Position numbers and translations under genes: made by a program
Part shown: positions 1-7,951 of the stretch, one piece after another
How the letters are laid out: each line of letters starts with the position of its first letter
Numbering within the stretch: the first letter of the stretch is position 1
Assembly: GCA_963602355.1 (NCBI GenBank)
Contig: CAVCIU010000016.1
Span: 1 to 35,821 of the forward strand
Direction of reading: 5' to 3'
DNA: 35,821 bases
From: UBA791 sp963602355
GTDB taxonomy: Bacteria; Cyanobacteriota; Vampirovibrionia; Gastranaerophilales; Gastranaerophilaceae
Notes under the pieces: generated by a model
Seen by the model: the letters and a program-made list of their open reading frames with translations, nothing else
Told to the model about the DNA's origin: nothing
Database searches by the model: none

Positions 1-33
1 ATCGCCCTCTTAGTAATTTACTTACCACTCACA

Positions 34-477
34 TTATTGAATTTTAAGTGTTTTTGTTTCTTTCTTTTCAGCCATTTTCTTTAATGTGATTTGTAAAACA
101 CCGTCTTTGTATTCGCAGTTAGAATGTTCTGCATCTACGTCTTTAGCAAATTCAAAAGTTCTATGGTATTTACCATATGAGAATTGTGAATAGTGCATGT
201 TTTCATTGTCTTTCATTTCTTCAAATTTGCTTTCTGCAGAAATTGTTAAACTGTTGTTATCCAATTCAATGTTGATATCTTCTTTTTTGATACCAGGAAG
301 TTGAACAGAAACTTTGTATTCTTTTTCGTTTTCTCTAACTTCTGACAATGGTTGGAAAAATCTGTTTTCAGAATCAGTAGCATCGCCTACCATTACGGCG
401 TTCAATAAGTTTTCTAAGTTGTTACGCATATTTGTGAAACAATAATCTGGTTCTCTTTCAATAACATTAAATCTCAT
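34..477 (-). CDS. Small heat shock protein (Hsp20/alpha-crystallin family)
   Basis: A 147-residue ATP-independent holdase chaperone expected to bind unfolding proteins in the cytoplasm. The alpha-crystallin domain spans about residues 43-137, with the QLPGIKKEDINIEL stretch early and the G-V-L strand motif (KDGVLQITLKK) late. The C-terminal TLKIQ resembles the I/L-x-I/V motif that drives oligomer assembly in this family. Length is normal for a bacterial sHSP. The start is fixed by a GGAGG Shine-Dalgarno about 7 bases upstream (TTGGAGGTATAAAAATG on the minus strand). A perfect 9-bp inverted repeat lies in the upstream region (536-559). No CIRCE element (TTAGCACTC-N9-GAGTGCTAA) is seen. Family assignment is firm; substrates are unknown. 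Confidence 0.93.
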   Translation of the reverse strand: MRFNVIEREPDYCFTNMRNNLENLLNAVMVGDATDSENRFFQPLSEVRENEKEYKVSVQLPGIKKEDINIELDNNSLTISAESKFEEMKDNENMHYSQFSYGKYHRTFEFAKDVDAEHSNCEYKDGVLQITLKKMAEKKETKTLKIQ

Positions 478-535
478 TTTTATACCTCCAATTCTTTTCT
501 CTTTACTTCTTACACTATTGTTATAACTCTTTTTT

Positions 536-559
536 TTGTTAATTCCGTATAATTAACAA
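536..559. promoter_or_regulatory. Perfect inverted repeat upstream of the Hsp20 gene
   Basis: TTGTTAATT, a 6-base spacer, then AATTAACAA: a perfect 9-bp dyad about 60-80 bases upstream of the small heat shock gene start. It looks like a repressor operator, but it does not match CIRCE. A CCCC-containing stretch further upstream on the minus strand (near 575) faintly resembles a sigma-32-type -10, but is too weak to call. Confidence 0.4.
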
Positions 560-611
560 AGTCTTAACTTTTTGGGGCAATTGTTATGAAAATGTTAAGG
601 AAGGAAGTAAA

Positions 612-649
612 TTAAGGGGCGAATTTGCATACGCAAATTCGCCCCTTAA
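612..649. terminator. Long GC-rich hairpin downstream of the small exported protein gene
   Basis: Perfect 17-bp arms (TTAAGGGGCGAATTTGC and its complement) with an ATAC loop. It lies just past the stop of the minus-strand gene at 672-956 and may terminate it, although no long T tract follows. It belongs to the GGGGCGAA hairpin family seen at five other places in the window. Confidence 0.6.
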
Positions 650-671
650 AACATATAAATACTAGATTTAA

Positions 672-956
672 CTAAATTCTATGGTGCCAAACTCCGCCTT
701 GACGGTCAATCAAAGCATCGTATGCTGACCAAAATCTGAAGATGCCGGTTAAACCTAAGATTGCGTGAGTTACATCTTTTTCAACAGATTGTTCGTTGAT
801 TGCTTGTCCAATTCCTGGCCAAACTAGTAAAGAGCATGCGCATGCACCAACACTACGTGGGGAAATTTTCCCGTCTTTACCGTGTGTACCTGCGAAAGCT
901 GGAGTTGAAAAACTTGTTATTGCTAATAATAAAGCGATAGTTAAAATCTTTTTCAT
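672..956 (-). CDS. Small exported protein of unknown function
   Basis: A 94-residue protein. It has a clear Sec signal peptide (MKKILTIALLLAITSFSTPAFA, cleavage probably after A-F-A near residue 22). The mature part has a hydrophobic stretch (CACSLLVWPGIGQAIN) and a second one (AILGLTGIFRFWSAYDAL) suggesting inner-membrane association, then a short basic tail. I do not recognise a named family; the WPGIGQAIN and IFRFWSAYDAL segments look conserved rather than random. The start is supported by AAGGAG 6-7 bases upstream and a TATAAT box on the minus strand at 980-985. It is divergent from the lipoprotein gene at 1039. Existence as a gene is likely; function is unknown. Confidence 0.75.
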   Translation of the reverse strand: MKKILTIALLLAITSFSTPAFAGTHGKDGKISPRSVGACACSLLVWPGIGQAINEQSVEKDVTHAILGLTGIFRFWSAYDALIDRQGGVWHHRI

Positions 957-979
957 GAATTTCTCCTTTGTTTTATTTT

Positions 980-999
980 ATTATATTTTATGGCATAAT
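980..999. promoter_or_regulatory. Overlapping divergent promoter -10 elements
   Basis: On the minus strand TATAAT (980-985) serves the 672-956 gene. On the plus strand an extended -10, TGG-CATAAT (991-999), lies 40 bases upstream of the lipoprotein start at 1039. The two -10 boxes are only 5 bases apart, so the two polymerases would compete for this stretch. Confidence 0.5.
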
Positions 1000-1038
1000 G
1001 TCTAAAAAGTAAAATCATTATTATAAAGGGATTATCTT

Positions 1039-2097
1039 ATGAAAAAACTATGTATTTTAATTTTAGCAGGTTTATTCTTGATGAGCGGACTTTCAGCTTG
1101 CGCTTGTCATAGAAAGAAAACTTCTAGCGTTTCTACAAATGTCGTTAAAGATTTAGATGTCCTTGCAACTATGGATAGCAAATCAACTTCTAAAAACCAA
1201 GTTTGGGTTGGTACTTTCCAACTTGTTTGGAACGATTTAATGGACGAATTGTTAAAACAACCAATTGAGTTTGTTAATGGTAAATCTCAAATGGCTGAAG
1301 ATTTGAATAAACAATCTTTCAAGGCTGAAAATATTTCTGAAGATGCTTATTACAAAAAATGGGGCTTAGCTTCTAAAAAATTGAAAAAAGAAATTGAAAA
1401 AGGTATCAAAGACAAATTTAACGAAAAAAGTGCTATCTTAGACAATTTTGATTGGACTCCAGCTCCAGGTCATTACATTTTATATGCAATGTTAAAGAAA
1501 GATTTTGAATATGCAAAAGCATTGGATAAATTAAAAGCAGAACCTTTCAATGGTAGCGAAGGTAACGTTGAATACTTTGGTATTTTAAAATCAAGCAAAA
1601 CAAGAGCAAGAGATATCGTGAACGTTCTTTTCTATAACGATATTAACGATTTTGCTGTATCTTTAAAAACTAAACAAAATGACGTTGTTTATTTCTATAG
1701 AACTAATGATGACAAGACTTTCTCTGATTATTATGCTGATATGAACAAGAAAGCTAAAGCTTCAACAACAAACAGAGAATTCACAAAACGTGATGAACTT
1801 AAAATTCCAAATTTAGATTTCAAAACAGAAACTTTATTTGGTGAACTTTGCAACAAAGCTATTAAAAATAGTGATTTAGTAATTGCAAAAGCAATCGAAA
1901 CAGTAGAATTCAAAATGGATAACGTAGGTGTAAAACTTAAATCAGAAGCTGGTATTGAAATGATGAGAGCTTCACTAGAACCACCTCAAAAATCTAGATA
2001 TTTCTACTTAACAGGTCAATATGTAATCTTTTTACAAGACAAAGACAAACCTTATTTTGCTTTAAAAGTTGCTGATGCAAAAGCATTACAAAAATAA
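1039..2097 (+). CDS. Lipoprotein with serpin-like sequence features
   Basis: A 352-residue protein. A type II signal peptide ends in the lipobox L-S-A-C, making Cys21 the lipidated residue. The body shows several features of the serpin fold: N-terminal NQVWVGTFQLVWNDLMDEL; a middle LKIPNLDFKTETLF resembling the serpin 's-I-P-k-F-k-i-e-s' strand; a hinge-like NVGVKLKSEAGIE near residues 296-307 (family E-x-G-T-E-A-A); and a closing strand pair FYLTGQYVIFLQ (322-333) and YFALKVADAKAL, like the final serpin strands. The loop after the hinge is shorter and contains bulky Met and Arg instead of the Ala-rich stretch of inhibitory serpins. I infer a divergent, probably non-inhibitory serpin relative anchored in the envelope. 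SD AAAGGG precedes the ATG. The lipoprotein call is firm; the serpin call is tentative. Confidence 0.7.
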   Translation: MKKLCILILAGLFLMSGLSACACHRKKTSSVSTNVVKDLDVLATMDSKSTSKNQVWVGTFQLVWNDLMDELLKQPIEFVNGKSQMAEDLNKQSFKAENISEDAYYKKWGLASKKLKKEIEKGIKDKFNEKSAILDNFDWTPAPGHYILYAMLKKDFEYAKALDKLKAEPFNGSEGNVEYFGILKSSKTRARDIVNVLFYNDINDFAVSLKTKQNDVVYFYRTNDDKTFSDYYADMNKKAKASTTNREFTKRDELKIPNLDFKTETLFGELCNKAIKNSDLVIAKAIETVEFKMDNVGVKLKSEAGIEMMRASLEPPQKSRYFYLTGQYVIFLQDKDKPYFALKVADAKALQK

Positions 2098-2131
2098 CCC
2101 AGATATTTATAAAGTTAGGTAATATCAAATT

Positions 2132-2183
2132 TTTCTATCTCCTTGATAATTTACTTGTAGGTAAGTTAAAAAGGAGATAGAAA
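2132..2183 (+). promoter_or_regulatory. Hairpin that would sequester the cupin Shine-Dalgarno
   Basis: TTTCTATCTCCTT (2132-2144) is perfectly complementary to AAGGAGATAGAAA (2171-2183), which contains the ribosome-binding site and the A of the cupin start codon. The 13-bp stem has a 26-base loop and no T tract follows, so it looks like a translational control element rather than a terminator. Whether the left arm is transcribed depends on the unmapped promoter. Confidence 0.5.
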
Positions 2184-2488
2184 TGTTTTATAACGTATTT
2201 GATGTTGAAAAAGCAATTGATTTAGACGGTCAAAAATTTAATAAAAAATCTTTAATGGAGAATGGGGAAAGTTCGTTAACTCTTGTTGCTATTGGTAAAG
2301 ACGAAATTATTGATACACATACATCAAAAGAAAATGCAGCGGTGTATGTTGTTGATGGCAAGATTGAACTTCATTTTGATGCGCAACAATTTGTTGTGGA
2401 AAAAGGCGAAATGTTGATGTTTAAAAAAGATGTTCAACATAAAGTTTTGGGTATCAAAGAAAGTAAGTTCATTTTGATAAAAGTGTAA
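2183..2488 (+). CDS. Small cupin-domain protein
   Basis: A 101-residue single-domain cupin, a small beta-barrel usually involved in metal or small-ligand binding. The first cupin motif is degenerate: the usual H-x-H-(x)3-4-E-(x)6-G is here HTSKENAAVYVVDG, with one His and one Glu. The second motif is KGEMLMFKKDVQHKV, with the expected His. Three of the usual four metal ligands are therefore visible. No signal peptide, so it is cytoplasmic. SD AAGGAG gives a good start, but it lies inside a 13-bp hairpin. It is followed at once by a strong terminator (2494-2526), so the gene appears monocistronic. The fold is fairly sure; the ligand is unknown. Confidence 0.85.
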   Translation: MFYNVFDVEKAIDLDGQKFNKKSLMENGESSLTLVAIGKDEIIDTHTSKENAAVYVVDGKIELHFDAQQFVVEKGEMLMFKKDVQHKVLGIKESKFILIKV

Positions 2489-2493
2489 GCCTC

Positions 2494-2526
2494 AAACGGG
2501 GGCGAAGCAAGGCTTCGCCCCCGTTT
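2494..2526 (+). terminator. Intrinsic terminator after the cupin gene
   Basis: Perfect 15-bp arms (AAACGGGGGCGAAGC and complement) with an AAG loop, beginning 5 bases after the cupin stop and followed by TCTTT. Member of the GGGGCGAA hairpin family. Confidence 0.8.
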
Positions 2527-2544
2527 CTTTAGTTGTAAAATTAA

Positions 2545-2583
2545 TTGTAAAAAAATGTAAAAGCATGGTTGTTATAATAGCAA
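2545..2583 (+). promoter_or_regulatory. Promoter of the membrane-pair/GH13 operon with a TTGTAA box
   Basis: An extended -10 TGT-TATAAT (2570-2578) lies upstream of the first gene of the operon. Upstream of it is TTGTAAAAAAATGTAA (2545-2560), and the -10 continues into AGCAA. The same two blocks recur upstream of the gene at 7952 with the same 30-base offset between TTGTAA and TAATAGCAA, so the upstream box is probably a regulator site rather than a -35. Confidence 0.55.
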
Positions 2584-2635
2584 ATCATGATGTTCACGTG
2601 CTTTAAGTATGTATAATAAAGTGTGTGGAGAATTC

Positions 2636-3655
2636 ATGAATATTAGTCCAATACAATCGCAAATTACAGCTTTTAAGGGGTCTGAACAAAAACCTCAAAA
2701 GTTGAAGTATCAAAAAGATACTTTATTAGAAAATAATTTAAAAACTAGACTTGAAATCGGTGCCGACAAGCTTACAAAGGCTTTCACAACTTATCCGGCA
2801 AAAGGTTTGAAGGGTGATAGAAATTCAAACTTCTACGAATTTTTAACAATGGGTACAGTGCCTTATGTTTTAGGTAGTGCTGCATTAATGGGTGTATTTA
2901 ATTTTGCAAATAAATACTTTACTCCATTTGCCCAATCAAAAGCGGGTTCGTTAGGTAAGAAAATGGCATTAGGTGTTGCAATGTATGGTGTTGCAAAAGA
3001 AGCTTCTAAAGCATTGGTTACAAAACCAGTAAAAGCTTTAACAGGTGTTGATACTGAAATGCCTTATGCAAGAGTGGTAGAAGGTTTTCCAAAATTTGAA
3101 GGTGATAAAAATACAAAATCTGTAGAATATCATAAAGTTTTTGAATCAGTTGAATTTCCACGATATGACTTGTTATATGGAAAAACTACAGAAGATAGAA
3201 ATGCTTATTACGATAAAGTAGCTAAAAAATTAGGTTTAGGTGAAAACTTAAATAGTTCTGATAAAGAAGTAAAACCAAGAATTAAAGAAATTGTTTCTAC
3301 AACAAATGCAGCCAAAACAGTTTCATCATATTTATGGGCTGCAACTGGTGTAGGTTTAGCATTACAAAAACCTTGGGATAATTTCTTTGTATCAGCTACA
3401 AAAGGTCAAGGTATTAAAAAAGTAGGAAATATGGCTCGTTCTTTCGGTAATAACTTTGTTAAAGCTGCAAAAGATTTATGGACAGGCGGTGCAAATCCTA
3501 CAAAAGTTCAAAAATATGCAGGTAAAGCCTTAGTTGGTACTGCTGTTGCCGCAACTGTTTTAGGTGTTGCAAATACGGTTATTAAAGCTAGAAAATCAGC
3601 AAACTTAGAAGATAAGAATATGATTGATGAAAGCAGAAAGGTTGTGGTGGACTAA
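2636..3655 (+). CDS. FKG-tagged membrane protein of unknown function (first paralog)
   Basis: I do not recognise a named family. The likely start is the ATG at 2636, which has GGAG 5-6 bases upstream, rather than the in-frame ATG at 2609, which has none; this gives 339 residues. The N terminus ends in A-F-K-G at residues 12-15 and has no Sec signal. Hydrophobic segments fall near residues 66-91 (VPYVLGSAALMGVF), 104-122, 233-246 (YLWAATGVGLAL) and 297-318 (LVGTAVAATVLGVANTV). The order hydrophobic segment, P-x-K-A-L-T-G-V-D, soluble linker, hydrophobic segment, C-terminal hydrophobic segment is repeated in the next gene product, so the two look like paralogs. Its stop TAA is followed one base later by the next ATG (TAAGATG), suggesting translational coupling. 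Confidence 0.8.
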   Translation: MNISPIQSQITAFKGSEQKPQKLKYQKDTLLENNLKTRLEIGADKLTKAFTTYPAKGLKGDRNSNFYEFLTMGTVPYVLGSAALMGVFNFANKYFTPFAQSKAGSLGKKMALGVAMYGVAKEASKALVTKPVKALTGVDTEMPYARVVEGFPKFEGDKNTKSVEYHKVFESVEFPRYDLLYGKTTEDRNAYYDKVAKKLGLGENLNSSDKEVKPRIKEIVSTTNAAKTVSSYLWAATGVGLALQKPWDNFFVSATKGQGIKKVGNMARSFGNNFVKAAKDLWTGGANPTKVQKYAGKALVGTAVAATVLGVANTVIKARKSANLEDKNMIDESRKVVVD

Positions 3656-3656
3656 G

Positions 3657-6017
3657 ATGACAATTACTGCAACTAATGGAATTAAAACTCAACAATACAT
3701 CAAACCTTTAGAAGCAAAAGGTAGATTGGTTTCATCAAACATTATTCCTTCTGTTTCTGATATTAAATATGATTTAAAATCTGTAAAAGACGGTTTTGCT
3801 GGAAAAGCAAACGATCACCAATTAGGTAAAATTAATGACGTAGGTATGAAGGTTGGCGGACTTGCATTAGCAAGTTATATCGCAACTCAAAAAACTACTC
3901 CAAAAACAAAATTAATGGAATTTGTAGGCTTAGGTACATTCTTAGCAGCTATGAAATTATGGCCAAAAGTTGCAATCAGTGCTCCTGCAAAATTAGTTCA
4001 CGGTTTTGACCCAAATCAAGAATATGTTGATAGCTTTGGTAGAAAGAAACCATTCTTCCAAGATCCACAATATCAACCTTGGGACGTTTATTCAAATGAA
4101 AAATTACAAAAAATCGGCGATAGAATGGGTGTTGATAAAAATGCTCAAGACAGAAACGATTTGACTAAATCAAACATGACAAAAATCGCTGTAAAAAATA
4201 ATACATTATGGATGATTACAGCAGGTATTGCTTCTGCAGTATTTTCAGCATTAGCTTGTAACAAAGCAGAAAAAGTTATTGACCCTGCTTTAGACAAAGT
4301 TAATAATCAAAAAGCTGATAAGTTATTAGCAAACTTTGACACAGAAGTTGCTAAACGTTCAGAAAAATCTGCAAAAGAAATGCAACAAGATTTAGATAAA
4401 ATCTATGCAGATAATAAAGATAAAACTTTAGACGACAAATTGTTAGAAAAAATCACAGGTAGATTGGTAAAAGGTCTTGACCCTGTAACAGAACAAGGTG
4501 TTGCGGAAGATTTGAAAAATATCTTAGTTAACGGCAAATCGGTAATCAACGAAAATTTAGCAGAAACAATTTCTAACAATTCTAAGAAAATGTTGGCTGA
4601 AAGATTATCAGAAGAACAAGTTTCAAAACTTGCTCCAACAAAAGAAGAATTAACAAATCATTTTAAAAATACAAACGTAATTGGTAAAGAAGTAGGTGAA
4701 GACGAAGCAAATCAAATCCGTGTATCAGTTACAAGATTAGTATTTGATAAAGCAAAATCTCAAGGTTTATCAAATGACAAATTAAAATTCATTAAAAAAG
4801 GTATGTCAGAAGTTGCTGGTAATGCAATCAAAGCAAATTCTTCATCAAAACTTGACGAAAATGCAATGAAAAAACTTAGCGCAATCGGCAAATCAATGAG
4901 TGAATTACAAGCAAAAGATTCTGTTCTTACAGATTATGCTCAAATGAAGGTTGCTGATAAACCAGAAACAGTTATTGCAAACTATTGGAACACAACTTCA
5001 ACAGCTTTAATCAAAACTTTAGGTATTGATTTTAACGAAATGGAAAAAGTTAGAAACAACCGTGAATTAGTTCAAGGTATGGTTAGAAACAAAATCGAAG
5101 AAGTTACTTCTGATGATGCAAAATATACAAAAGCAATTGGTGAAATTTCTAAATCAGTTGCCCAATTAGATAAGAAAATTAAACCAGAAGATACTAAAAA
5201 ATATGTAGCTCTTGTTGGTAAAACATACGATGATGCAGCAGGTAAATTGTATAATCAAGGTATGGAAGCAACTGCAAATAAATTAACAGCTCTATCTGTT
5301 AATGGAAAAGGTTCTTTGAAAAGAGTTAAACAAACATATTTTGAAGAAAGAATTTCTGGTGTAAGAAACTCATTCTCAAGATTAATCAACACAATGGACG
5401 TTTATAGAAGAATTTCTAAGGGTAATGTTCCAAAAGATAACTCTCCAAGAGAAGTTAAAGAAGCAATGTTAGAACTTGCTAAACAAACAACATTACAAGG
5501 TCATTCTTCTGACCATTCAATTAAATTCTTCTTCAATAGAAGTCAAGACAATTCTACAAATGTTGACAGAAGCCAAGTTGAAATCAAAGACGGTAAGGTA
5601 GTTAACAAATGCTTTAAAGAAGGTAAAGGTGTAGATGTTCCTCAAGATTACGACTTCTATCAAAAAACAATGAACTTTATGTACAATTCAGAAATGGATA
5701 AAGATACAATCGAAGCATTGAAAAAAGAAGGTTTAGAAAACCAAATCAGAACATATAATAACGAAGTTTATACAAAAATTGGTGGTGCTGATTACTTCAC
5801 AAAACCAGACCACAAAACAACAGGTGATGTAGGTGCATCTTCTGAATATAAATTCTTGTTATTAGGTGTTGCACCTGATGAAATGATGACAAAAACTGTT
5901 CAACAAACTTACAATACTCAAAAATGGGGTAAGACATTTGGAACAGTAGGTGCAGTGTTAACAGCGTTGACTGTGGCAACTCAATTCTTGTTCGGAAAAG
6001 GTAAGGCTGTTAAATAA
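3657..6017 (+). CDS. Large membrane-anchored helical protein, paralog of the upstream gene product
   Basis: A 786-residue protein of unknown family. The start is taken at 3657 (MTITATNGIK), one base after the upstream stop; the in-frame ATG at 3624 would overlap the upstream gene. Hydrophobic segments lie near residues 65-100 (GLALASYIATQ; LGTFLAAMKLW), 183-203 (LWMITAGIASAVFSALAC) and close to the C terminus (FGTVGAVLTALTVATQFLFG). The first 200 residues align by eye with the upstream protein: PAKLVHGFD corresponds to PVKALTGVD, and LQKIGDRMGVDKN to YDKVAKKLGLGEN. Residues 210-740 are an added, mostly helical, Lys/Glu-rich region without recognisable motifs. It is followed 28 bases later by the GH13 gene. 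Gene call is firm; function unknown. Confidence 0.85.
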   Translation: MTITATNGIKTQQYIKPLEAKGRLVSSNIIPSVSDIKYDLKSVKDGFAGKANDHQLGKINDVGMKVGGLALASYIATQKTTPKTKLMEFVGLGTFLAAMKLWPKVAISAPAKLVHGFDPNQEYVDSFGRKKPFFQDPQYQPWDVYSNEKLQKIGDRMGVDKNAQDRNDLTKSNMTKIAVKNNTLWMITAGIASAVFSALACNKAEKVIDPALDKVNNQKADKLLANFDTEVAKRSEKSAKEMQQDLDKIYADNKDKTLDDKLLEKITGRLVKGLDPVTEQGVAEDLKNILVNGKSVINENLAETISNNSKKMLAERLSEEQVSKLAPTKEELTNHFKNTNVIGKEVGEDEANQIRVSVTRLVFDKAKSQGLSNDKLKFIKKGMSEVAGNAIKANSSSKLDENAMKKLSAIGKSMSELQAKDSVLTDYAQMKVADKPETVIANYWNTTSTALIKTLGIDFNEMEKVRNNRELVQGMVRNKIEEVTSDDAKYTKAIGEISKSVAQLDKKIKPEDTKKYVALVGKTYDDAAGKLYNQGMEATANKLTALSVNGKGSLKRVKQTYFEERISGVRNSFSRLINTMDVYRRISKGNVPKDNSPREVKEAMLELAKQTTLQGHSSDHSIKFFFNRSQDNSTNVDRSQVEIKDGKVVNKCFKEGKGVDVPQDYDFYQKTMNFMYNSEMDKDTIEALKKEGLENQIRTYNNEVYTKIGGADYFTKPDHKTTGDVGASSEYKFLLLGVAPDEMMTKTVQQTYNTQKWGKTFGTVGAVLTALTVATQFLFGKGKAVK

Positions 6018-6045
6018 AAATTAAAATTACGGTAGGGAAAATAAA

Positions 6046-7815
6046 ATGTTAACTGTTCAAACAATAAAAACAAATATATTAACAGGTAAAGACTTCAAGA
6101 CTGGCAATAAAAAAGCAATGCCAAGTTTTACAAGTAACGTAAATTCATTTACTAATCTTGTTACCAATCCATTAAATACTTATATGGATAAAGAAGCAGC
6201 AATGAACAAATCATTGGTAAATGTTAGAAAACCTGTTACTGCAACAAATAAGGTTGAAGATAAAAAAGACGTAAACGTAAAACCTTACAAAAATAACTTC
6301 AAATCAATGTTGCAAAACGGCGAAGCTAAAATTTTAGCAATCATTCCAAGAACATTTAACGCAAAAGATGAAAACGGTGATGAAAAGATTACTGGTAACG
6401 AAAAAAGCGGTACATTTTTAAATGCTATCGAAAGATTAGATGAAATTAAAGCAGAAGGTTTTAATACCTTCCATATTTTACCAATTCACCCAACTGGTAA
6501 AAAACATGCAATGGGCTTAGCTGGTTCTTTGTACTCACCATTGGATTTCTTACAAATTGATCCAAACTTAATTGAAAAAAATGATAAAAGAACTCCAGTA
6601 GAACAAGTTAAAGCGTTCACTGATGCTTGCCACGAAAGAGGTATCAAGGTTATGTTAGACTTGCCAAGCTGTTCTTCATACGATTTGTATTTAGAAAAAC
6701 CTGAATTAATGGCAAAAGAAAGAGACGGACAAGCTAAAACTCCTCAAGGTTGGAATGATATCAGAATGTTTCAACCATTCTCAGATGAATCAAAAAGAGA
6801 ATTAAATCCAGAATTATTAGATTTACATAAAAAATACGTTGATATGTGCGTAGAAATGGGTATCGACGGTATCAGAGCCGACGTTGCTCGTGCGAAACCT
6901 ACAGAATTTTGGGATATCATTATTCCATATTCACACTCAAAAGACCCACAATTCGGTTGGTTAGGTGAAACTTATACGTACGAAGATGGTTCTCCACAAG
7001 CAAATATGCCTTTTGATAGACCAGAAGACTCTTTAAGAGCAGGCTTTGATGCTTATTATGGTCAATATCATATCTTCCACGAATGGAAAGGCGCTAAAGA
7101 CTTAAATGATTTCGTAAAAGAAAATCTTGAAATGTCTAATAGACTTGAAAAAGGTAAATCTTTAATCGGTTCATTTACAACTCACGATGATATTTCACCA
7201 ATGTTCCACGGTGGCGCTGAGTATTGTAACTTAACAGCTGGTATCCAAGCAACTTTACCAATGTTAAATCCATATTATGTAGACGGTTATCAATCAGGTG
7301 ATTATTACGTATATGGTTATGACCATTCAAAATCAGAAGAGTCTGAAACAGATTGTCATGAAATGACTGTTCACCACGGTAAATTAGATATCTTCAACAA
7401 ATCAAGAAAACCTGGTGGAAAAAATCCAGAAATTGGTAAATTTATGACAGAATCTTTCAAAATGAGAGATAAATACCAAGATATAATAACAAAAGGTTCG
7501 TTTATTGAACTTGAAAAATCAAAAGATAGAGACGACCAAGTTATTGCATACGCAAGACACAAAGACGGTAAAACATTGTTGGTAGTAGGTAACAAAAACG
7601 TAAACAGAAATGTTACAGCTTCAATCAAAGTTCCTACTATGAAGGCTACACAAGAACTTAAGAATTTACTTCCTTCATACGGTAAACAATCAAAATTCCA
7701 AGTTGAGGAAAATGAATTAAAAGTTGATTTAGCTCCAGCAAGAATTCATGTTTTTGAAATCGATACTCCAGAAATTGAGAAAAATACAGATAAAGTTTAT
7801 AAACAAAACTTATAA
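6046..7815 (+). CDS. GH13 (alpha-amylase family) glycosidase without export signal
   Basis: A 589-residue protein with an N-terminal extension of about 85 residues and then a GH13 (beta/alpha)8 barrel. The catalytic triad is present: nucleophile Asp279 in GIRADVAR, acid/base Glu308 in WLGETYTY, and Asp381 in THDD. The calcium-binding first loop seen in many GH13 enzymes is recognisable as DENGDEKITGNE. Region I is altered: Asp205 is followed by LPSCSS instead of the usual V-x-N-H, so the substrate-contacting His is missing. The C-terminal beta domain (RHKDGKTLLVVGNKN) is normal. No signal peptide or lipobox is visible, so it is expected in the cytosol or exported by another route. It sits in one operon with the two membrane proteins, 28 bases after the second, and ends at a terminator. 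A glycosidase or transglycosidase of alpha-glucans is likely; the exact activity is open. Confidence 0.88.
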   Translation: MLTVQTIKTNILTGKDFKTGNKKAMPSFTSNVNSFTNLVTNPLNTYMDKEAAMNKSLVNVRKPVTATNKVEDKKDVNVKPYKNNFKSMLQNGEAKILAIIPRTFNAKDENGDEKITGNEKSGTFLNAIERLDEIKAEGFNTFHILPIHPTGKKHAMGLAGSLYSPLDFLQIDPNLIEKNDKRTPVEQVKAFTDACHERGIKVMLDLPSCSSYDLYLEKPELMAKERDGQAKTPQGWNDIRMFQPFSDESKRELNPELLDLHKKYVDMCVEMGIDGIRADVARAKPTEFWDIIIPYSHSKDPQFGWLGETYTYEDGSPQANMPFDRPEDSLRAGFDAYYGQYHIFHEWKGAKDLNDFVKENLEMSNRLEKGKSLIGSFTTHDDISPMFHGGAEYCNLTAGIQATLPMLNPYYVDGYQSGDYYVYGYDHSKSEESETDCHEMTVHHGKLDIFNKSRKPGGKNPEIGKFMTESFKMRDKYQDIITKGSFIELEKSKDRDDQVIAYARHKDGKTLLVVGNKNVNRNVTASIKVPTMKATQELKNLLPSYGKQSKFQVEENELKVDLAPARIHVFEIDTPEIEKNTDKVYKQNL

Positions 7816-7816
7816 T

Positions 7817-7844
7817 AAAAAGAGGGTTTTAAGCCCTCTTTTTT
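7817..7844 (+). terminator. Intrinsic terminator of the 2636-7815 operon
   Basis: AAAAAGAGGG, a short loop, then CCCTCTTTTTT, directly after the GH13 stop codon. It separates this operon from the next GH13-like gene. Confidence 0.85.
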
Positions 7845-7856
7845 AATGTGTATTTT

Positions 7857-7895
7857 TTGTAAAAAAATCGTAATATTTTAACCATGTAATAGCAA
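7857..7895 (+). promoter_or_regulatory. Promoter region of the giant GH13-like gene, same motif as at 2545
   Basis: TTGTAAAAAAATCGTAA (7857-7873) followed by TGTAATAGCAA (7885-7895). Both blocks match the region at 2545-2583, with TAATAGCAA at the same offset of 30 bases from TTGTAA. The rest of the spacer differs, which argues for selection on the two blocks rather than a recent copy. Confidence 0.5.
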
Positions 7896-7951
7896 TTTTT
7901 TGGCTTTAGGGTTATTAAATAGACATCTAGTAGTGTGTATAAAGGCGAAGC

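Noticed and set aside
536..559. CIRCE/HrcA operator for the heat shock gene
   Set aside because: The dyad TTGTTAATT-N6-AATTAACAA does not match the CIRCE arms or spacing.
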